A stretch of DNA of 64,000 nt from a virus. The stretch spans positions 1 through 64,000 of IMG/VR virus record IMGVR_UViG_3300047388_000292. One strand, 5' to 3'. Positions 59,995 through 64,000 of this stretch are shown in pieces. Below the pieces are notes generated by a model that did no database searches, was not told the DNA's origin, and saw only the letters and a list, made by a program, of their open reading frames with translations. A program made the position numbers and the translations under genes. Positions within the stretch are counted from its first letter, which is position 1. The number at the start of each line of letters is the position of its first letter.

Positions 59995-60488
59995 CAGAAT
60001 CATTTGAGAATCTGCGCGCCACGTCGCTGAACCCAGAGCAGCACGAGCGCACGTGTGGATACTGGTACACGGTGACCAATGGCGCGATGGCTCATACAGC
60101 GTTCGCTACTCGTGCCGGACTAAACCGCTGGCTACAGGAGCGTGGGTTGAGTCTCAAGACTGACCTACCCGCACAAGGCGAGTGGGGTACTACCGCGATC
60201 GTCGGCACATATCGCAAACGCGCGTATTTGTACGACACTGACAAATTCGAGGAGATGCTTAGCGATCTAGAGGGTTCGCCAGATTACCGCGATCGTCGAG
60301 ACCGCGCGATTGCTACTGCGGTTCTCGACAATGCTAACTATATCGACGGACAAATCGATGATGAACTGAGAGAGATACCCGGGGAGATCGAGACAATCTG
60401 GCGTCTCGCCCGATCACTGGACTGTGACTACGTACGGTTGGATGCAGACGGACCAGTTGACGAGACCCTGCCGACCTGGGATTGGTAG
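59991..60488 (+). CDS. Conserved actinophage protein, 165 aa
   Basis: CGYWYTVTNGAMAHTAFATR then AGLNRWLQERGLSL, followed by IVGTYRKRAYLYDTDKFEEM. I recognise the pattern from actinophages, function unknown. ATGA with the previous gene. Confidence 0.65.
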   Translation: MTESFENLRATSLNPEQHERTCGYWYTVTNGAMAHTAFATRAGLNRWLQERGLSLKTDLPAQGEWGTTAIVGTYRKRAYLYDTDKFEEMLSDLEGSPDYRDRRDRAIATAVLDNANYIDGQIDDELREIPGEIETIWRLARSLDCDYVRLDADGPVDETLPTWDW

Positions 60489-60899
60489 ATGAATCCAGCC
60501 GTAGCCATCGGCGCCACAGTTCTAGGCGCCGTCGCAGCAATCTCGCTCAGCACATCACCTGGAGGGGGGAGTCCTACTCCTGCGAGCACTCCTAAGCCCA
60601 TAGACCTATGCGCGACGAGTCAACCCGCGGCTTACTGCACCGCGCTCGCATGGCAACGCGCAGGAAGCCCAGAGACAACGCCACCGCACTCGGCGAGCAA
60701 GGGAGATCCGCTGAGAGGAGCCCTCTACAAGATCGCCCCGCCGATCATCGTCGCGAAGACAACCAAGACGCCGAAGACCAAGACGAGAACGAAAACGGTT
60801 TACAAGACTCGAACTATCACTCAATACCGCACAACGCCAACTCCAGTCCAGACGACGACGTTCTCGGTGCTGGGAAAAACAAAAACGCAAATTCCATAG
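60489..60899 (+). CDS. Membrane-anchored Thr/Lys-rich protein, 136 aa
   Basis: N-terminal signal anchor (AVAIGATVLGAVAAISLSTS), a Pro/Ser linker, and a repetitive Thr/Lys stretch (KTTKTPKTKTRTKTVYKT). Expected outside the membrane. Unknown. Confidence 0.6.
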   Translation: MNPAVAIGATVLGAVAAISLSTSPGGGSPTPASTPKPIDLCATSQPAAYCTALAWQRAGSPETTPPHSASKGDPLRGALYKIAPPIIVAKTTKTPKTKTRTKTVYKTRTITQYRTTPTPVQTTTFSVLGKTKTQIP

Positions 60900-60913
60900 A
60901 GGGAGATGAACAC

Positions 60914-61156
60914 ATGAACACTCGAAGGATCATTAGCACAATCTCAATCGCGGGGTCTATTGCACTCGGCGTCTCCGCTTGCGGCGGACAATCCGGCCCG
61001 TGCGTCGTTCTCGCGAACGGCGGAAATACGCTCTGCGGCGGAACGGCTGCGAGCTGGTGTCGAGCGACAGACCCACTACGGCAATTAGCGGCGAGTAATC
61101 TGACGAACTCCTCAAACGATCTCTGCCAAACGATCGAGAGTCAGTACCCACAATGA
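60914..61156 (+). CDS. Small lipoprotein, 80 aa
   Basis: Lipobox in IALGVSAC (Cys23) with GAGGGAG upstream. Contains Cys residues (GPCVVLANGG, LCGGTAASWC) that may pair. Phage lipoproteins of this size often block superinfection; inference. Confidence 0.65.
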   Translation: MNTRRIISTISIAGSIALGVSACGGQSGPCVVLANGGNTLCGGTAASWCRATDPLRQLAASNLTNSSNDLCQTIESQYPQ

Positions 61157-61323
61157 AGTTTCCATACAACATGATCGAAAAGCTAGAGGAATATCGAGAC
61201 TACTACTCAGTCTCACCAAACTCAGACGCGTGGCGCCGACTTGGCGAGAAGTCCGTCAACGAGATCAAACAGGACGAGATCGCTCTATGCCGACTTGAAG
61301 ATGACGGAGGACCCTGCCGATGA
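61153..61323 (+). CDS. Small protein, 56 aa
   Basis: MKFPYNMIEKLEEYRDYYSV then SDAWRRLGEKSVNEIKQDEI. ATGA overlaps on both sides. Unknown. Confidence 0.55.
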   Translation: MKFPYNMIEKLEEYRDYYSVSPNSDAWRRLGEKSVNEIKQDEIALCRLEDDGGPCR

Positions 61324-61505
61324 CTGAGCAAGACTACTGCCGCACAGTCGCCTTTGGACTAATTCGCGCCGCCGATGCCGCACTCTGGCACGCACATTCA
61401 CTACTCGACGCCGCCAAAGACGAACACCGCGATCGAACGCGCGAGGTAGCACAACGAACGCGACGACTTGGAGATGACCTACACAACGTAATCGAGTGCT
61501 CATGA
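61320..61505 (+). CDS. Small helical protein, 61 aa
   Basis: AFGLIRAADAALWHAHSLLD then RTRRLGDDLHNVIECS. Unknown. Confidence 0.55.
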   Translation: MTEQDYCRTVAFGLIRAADAALWHAHSLLDAAKDEHRDRTREVAQRTRRLGDDLHNVIECS

Positions 61506-61720
61506 CGATATTCGTCGCGATCGTGCTGACCGCCGATGAAGCCAAGGCTGCGGCTAATGCTTGTGCGTCGGTAATGACGGCTGGCCGCGGGTTGTTTTCT
61601 CTTGGCCATCCAGTATTCACCGCTGCTCTCGCCATCGAAGATGCGATGGTCAAAGCCGGCGCAATGGACCCACTACCACGCCATCTGCGAAACAAAGAAG
61701 AGAAATATGACCTGGGCTGA
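61502..61720 (+). CDS. Small protein, 72 aa
   Basis: IFVAIVLTADEAKAAANACA then FTAALAIEDAMVKAGAMDPL. Helical, partly hydrophobic. ATGA with previous. Unknown. Confidence 0.55.
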   Translation: MTIFVAIVLTADEAKAAANACASVMTAGRGLFSLGHPVFTAALAIEDAMVKAGAMDPLPRHLRNKEEKYDLG

Positions 61721-62006
61721 GACCGTCCAACGCCGGAACCGTCTGATTGCCGTCGCCGCTGAGCTTGAGTCCGCGGAGGAGCGCATCCGAGAAGCTGTAG
61801 TCGCGTGGGAGAAGACCGTCGAGCTCGCTGAGGATCCCGACTTCGGTCTTCCCTGCTGCGCTCAGAGTCCTTGCCACGACCTACACGACGAGATGATCGC
61901 TGTATGCCGTCGCCTACGACTCTCTCGGCGAGTTGTCGAGCACCGAGTAGAAGCGCTGAGGCGAGAAGCTCAGAATGTCCCACAACGAGAGGAGATCCAC
62001 GCATGA
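61707..62006 (+). CDS. Helical protein, 99 aa
   Basis: WAETVQRRNRLIAVAAELES and SRRVVEHRVEALRREAQNV; a CCAQSPCHDLH group lies between. Unknown. Confidence 0.6.
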   Translation: MTWAETVQRRNRLIAVAAELESAEERIREAVVAWEKTVELAEDPDFGLPCCAQSPCHDLHDEMIAVCRRLRLSRRVVEHRVEALRREAQNVPQREEIHA

Positions 62007-62137
62007 GCCAAGATAACTGGCACAAACTCCGAGACTGGCTAACGAGAGTCTTCGGCGAGACTGAAGGCGAAAAGATGTTTGCCGATCACGTCAAAGAAGC
62101 CCGGAAGAACGGACTCGAACTACCACAGGACAAATAG
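62003..62137 (+). CDS. Microprotein, 44 aa
   Basis: SQDNWHKLRDWLTRVFGETE then FADHVKEARKNGLELPQDK. ATGA with previous. Unknown. Confidence 0.55.
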   Translation: MSQDNWHKLRDWLTRVFGETEGEKMFADHVKEARKNGLELPQDK

Positions 62138-62142
62138 CCTAA

Positions 62143-62151
62143 CCTGATAGG
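62143..62151. promoter_or_regulatory. Operator palindrome
   Basis: CCTGATAGG (AACCTGATAGGCT) between two genes of the plus operon. A TTGACTGTAGGACAAT stretch follows. Its -10-like right half could drive the genes from 62192. Confidence 0.5.
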
Positions 62152-62191
62152 CTTGACTGTAGGACAATTCAACGAGTTGAAGGAGACGAGA

Positions 62192-62416
62192 ATGACTGTT
62201 GTAGATGATGATGAGAGGGCTCGAGATGCTGCGATCGAGAGCGAACTTCTTCCCGGCCCTTACCGAATCAATCCTGCCACCGATCAAGCAATGAGGCTTG
62301 AGTACCAAGTCCCCGAGCGAGGCCACGTCGTCGTGACCGATGTATTTGGGGGTTGCGAAAGGACGATCACGGCGGATGAGTGGAACGAGTGGAAGCGTTG
62401 CGGGTCAAATGACTGA
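62192..62416 (+). CDS. Hypothetical protein, 74 aa
   Basis: From the ATG at 62192 with GAAGGAGACGAGA. Has GPYRINPATDQAMRLEYQVP then TVTADEWNEWKRCG-like end (TITADEWNEWKRCG). Unknown. Confidence 0.6.
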   Translation: MTVVDDDERARDAAIESELLPGPYRINPATDQAMRLEYQVPERGHVVVTDVFGGCERTITADEWNEWKRCGSND

Positions 62417-62537
62417 CGTCGAGAGAGTCATCGGATCTTCAATCGCTATCGGATTTTGGGCGATGATCACCGCAGTAGGTATCGGCGAGTTGGCCTACAA
62501 GATCACGACGAAGATCATTGAGAGGAGGCGAGGATGA
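62409..62537 (+). CDS. Single-TM microprotein, 42 aa
   Basis: One membrane segment (VIGSSIAIGFWAMITAVGIG) with basic end (IIERRRG). Overlaps both neighbours. Unknown. Confidence 0.55.
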   Translation: MTDVERVIGSSIAIGFWAMITAVGIGELAYKITTKIIERRRG

Positions 62538-62770
62538 TGAGCGACGTCAAGATGAATCCTGAGATCCTGCAACATGGCGTCGAGGCAACTATCGCACAAC
62601 TACACGACTATCCCCGCCGGATCGTCGTCGCGCTGACAGAGGACGAGATCATGGAGTTAGACAGGATGTGCGTCGAACCGAAGTACGAGATGTCTCAGGT
62701 TGTCCGGGAAGACATCCACAAAAAGCTTCGCACCGCGCAAATGGATGCCTTTGTAGCGAGACACGGATGA
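62534..62770 (+). CDS. RHH-like protein, 78 aa
   Basis: RRIVVALTEDEIMELDRMC then YEMSQVVREDIHKKLRTAQ resembles a ribbon-helix-helix. Possible regulator. ATGATGA start, two ATG choices. Confidence 0.55.
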   Translation: MMSDVKMNPEILQHGVEATIAQLHDYPRRIVVALTEDEIMELDRMCVEPKYEMSQVVREDIHKKLRTAQMDAFVARHG

Positions 62771-63171
62771 GTGATACTAAATACGTCCATCTCGGCGAGG
62801 AGGAAATCTCTATCTTCCAGTCGATCGCTGCGTCGCTGGAGAAAATCGCTAATCCTCCAATCATCATGGATGATCATAGTAATCCGATCCTTTTATCAAC
62901 TCTCCCTCAATACCTCGCCGGCCTGCGTGAAGCGCTAGATAGCGCAATGAAGTCACAGGCTTATTGGTGTTCACGATACGACGAAGCAATTTCTCACAGT
63001 CTCCCACATCGCAGAGATCCAGTCGCGACGTACATCAAGCGTTGGCGAAACCGCTACGACGAGAACACCTCGGGATGGATCGCGCTCGACAACCTCCTCG
63101 ATGATTATCGCTTACATGCCGACACCGGCACCAAGCTCAGCGACGACGTCAGAATAGGAGATGAATCATGA
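62767..63171 (+). CDS. Hypothetical protein, 134 aa
   Basis: FQSIAASLEKIANPPIIMDD then PQYLAGLREALDSAMKSQA. Helical. ATGA with both neighbours. Unknown. Confidence 0.6.
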   Translation: MSDTKYVHLGEEEISIFQSIAASLEKIANPPIIMDDHSNPILLSTLPQYLAGLREALDSAMKSQAYWCSRYDEAISHSLPHRRDPVATYIKRWRNRYDENTSGWIALDNLLDDYRLHADTGTKLSDDVRIGDES

Positions 63172-63848
63172 AACTTGTAGGTATGGTTTCCTTCTGGGAT
63201 GAAGACCCAAACTTGCTACGCAGTTGCTTCGATGGGATGACAAAGCTTGGCGTTACTCACGTCGTCGCAGTAGACGGAGTCCTTGACCTCTACCCCGGCG
63301 GAGAATCAAACTCTGCCGTCTACAAACACAAGATCATACTCGAGATGACAGAAGCCCGCGGAATGGATCTCCTCCTCTACCGCAACCAAGAGCGCTGGAC
63401 TGGGAACGAAGTCGGCAAACGACAGTTCATGCTAGATCTAGCGCTCGCCATAACGACAGCCGAGGACTGGCTCCTCGTCTGGGACACCGACTACGTCCTG
63501 CTGGAACCATTCCATCCAAGATATCTGTTGGAACATACCGACCTCAACTTTGCCGATGTTTCCTACGGCGAGGACCCAGACCATCTCTACCACGCCCGCT
63601 TACTTATGCGCGCTCAGACCGGACTCCAGTTGAGGACAAACCACTACGCCTACTACGAGGACCTCACTGATGTGATCGGCTCGTGGTTCCTACCAGACAA
63701 CCGCCGCGACGGCGGAGAGAATCCGCAAGCACTCGACCTGACCAAGCTCATCCGAGTCCACCACGACCATTCTCTGCGTCCACAGGAGAGGCTCGACGGG
63801 CGCACGGTGTTCTATGAGCGGCGCGATGAACAGAAAGTGGAGTGGTAA
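63168..63848 (+). CDS. Glycosyltransferase-like protein (GT2-type), 226 aa
   Basis: The N-terminal strand-helix MKLVGMVSFWDEDPNLLRSC, the THVVAVDGVLDLYPGGES stretch, and DWLLVWDTDYVLLEP with a DxD-type motif (DTD) point to a GT-A fold. This is a third glycosyltransferase, apart from the 2-4.5 kb cluster. The donor and acceptor are unknown. Confidence 0.65.
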   Translation: MKLVGMVSFWDEDPNLLRSCFDGMTKLGVTHVVAVDGVLDLYPGGESNSAVYKHKIILEMTEARGMDLLLYRNQERWTGNEVGKRQFMLDLALAITTAEDWLLVWDTDYVLLEPFHPRYLLEHTDLNFADVSYGEDPDHLYHARLLMRAQTGLQLRTNHYAYYEDLTDVIGSWFLPDNRRDGGENPQALDLTKLIRVHHDHSLRPQERLDGRTVFYERRDEQKVEW

Positions 63849-64000
63849 TGAACAAGCTACGTGGGGAGTGGGGCACCTGGATCGAAAACAAAGATCATCA
63901 CATAACAACGATCGTGGGATGGCTACCAGACGATGAGAGTGAACCGACAAGCCACAAAATGGCGATGGAGTCTCATCGTGACGCACATCTTCTCGTCGAT
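63848..64000 (+). CDS. Partial hypothetical protein (window edge)
   Basis: Starts MNKLRGEWGTWIENKDHHIT, with TAATG overlap with the previous gene; runs past the end. Unknown. Confidence 0.5.
   Translation, partial: MNKLRGEWGTWIENKDHHITTIVGWLPDDESEPTSHKMAMESHRDAHLLVD

Noticed and set aside
60608-60913. N-terminal extension of the lipoprotein gene
   Set aside because: Overlaps the Thr/Lys-rich protein in another frame; the signal peptide starts at 60914.

Overview
The window looks like most of the genome of a temperate siphovirus, or an integrated prophage, of an actinobacterium. It has a tyrosine integrase with an excisionase-like gene, an HK97-type head module, a long-tail module with a 2242-residue tape measure protein, actinophage-type secreted and lipoprotein genes, and promoters that sit close enough to start codons to give leaderless mRNAs. 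Base composition is moderate in most of the window and clearly GC-richer at about 12.3-13.5, 29.1-32.1 and 37.6-41.1 kb, which suggests mosaic acquisition. No terminase, portal protein, DNA polymerase or stand-alone endolysin is visible, so the window is not the whole phage.

Layout. (1) 1-12.1 kb, minus strand: integrase (cut by the window edge), excisionase-like protein, a lipoprotein with an HNH-like domain, two glycosyltransferases and a SAM methyltransferase, a DnaB-type helicase, small unknown genes, a MerR-like regulator, an RNase H-like protein, an SF2 helicase and a membrane coiled-coil protein. (2) 12.2-12.9 kb: one plus-strand secreted protein gene with its own promoter. (3) 12.9-33.8 kb, minus strand, transcribed right to left: major tail tube protein, a large spike-like protein, tail chaperones joined by a -1 frameshift, tape measure protein and a series of minor tail proteins, one of which carries an intein. 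(4) 33.9-49.4 kb, minus strand: homing-type nucleases, a protease with a nested scaffold, decoration protein, major capsid protein, connectors, and an inserted GC-rich block. (5) 49.6-54.6 kb, minus strand: small regulators and unknown genes. (6) 54.6-55.46 kb: divergent control region with iteron-like repeats. (7) 55.46-64 kb, plus strand: a tightly overlapping run of more than 30 mostly very small genes, ending with a glycosyltransferase-like protein and a partial gene.

Control signals. A palindrome of the form AACCTRATAGG recurs at regulatory positions (11.2, 12.2, 50.4, 51.9 and 62.1 kb); its right half resembles a -10 box, as expected for the operator of a phage repressor. A 27-bp element with an inverted repeat occurs only twice, at 33.86 and 49.48 kb, each just upstream of a late-gene block, and is a candidate late promoter or late control site.

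Points of most interest: the intein in a tail protein, with both LAGLIDADG motifs and an AP2-like domain; the paired 27-bp elements; the operator family; the in-frame scaffold start inside the protease gene; a protein built of about 20-residue repeats; an Ig-like module shared by the decoration and tail tube proteins; the glycosyltransferase/methyltransferase set; and the microprotein operon.
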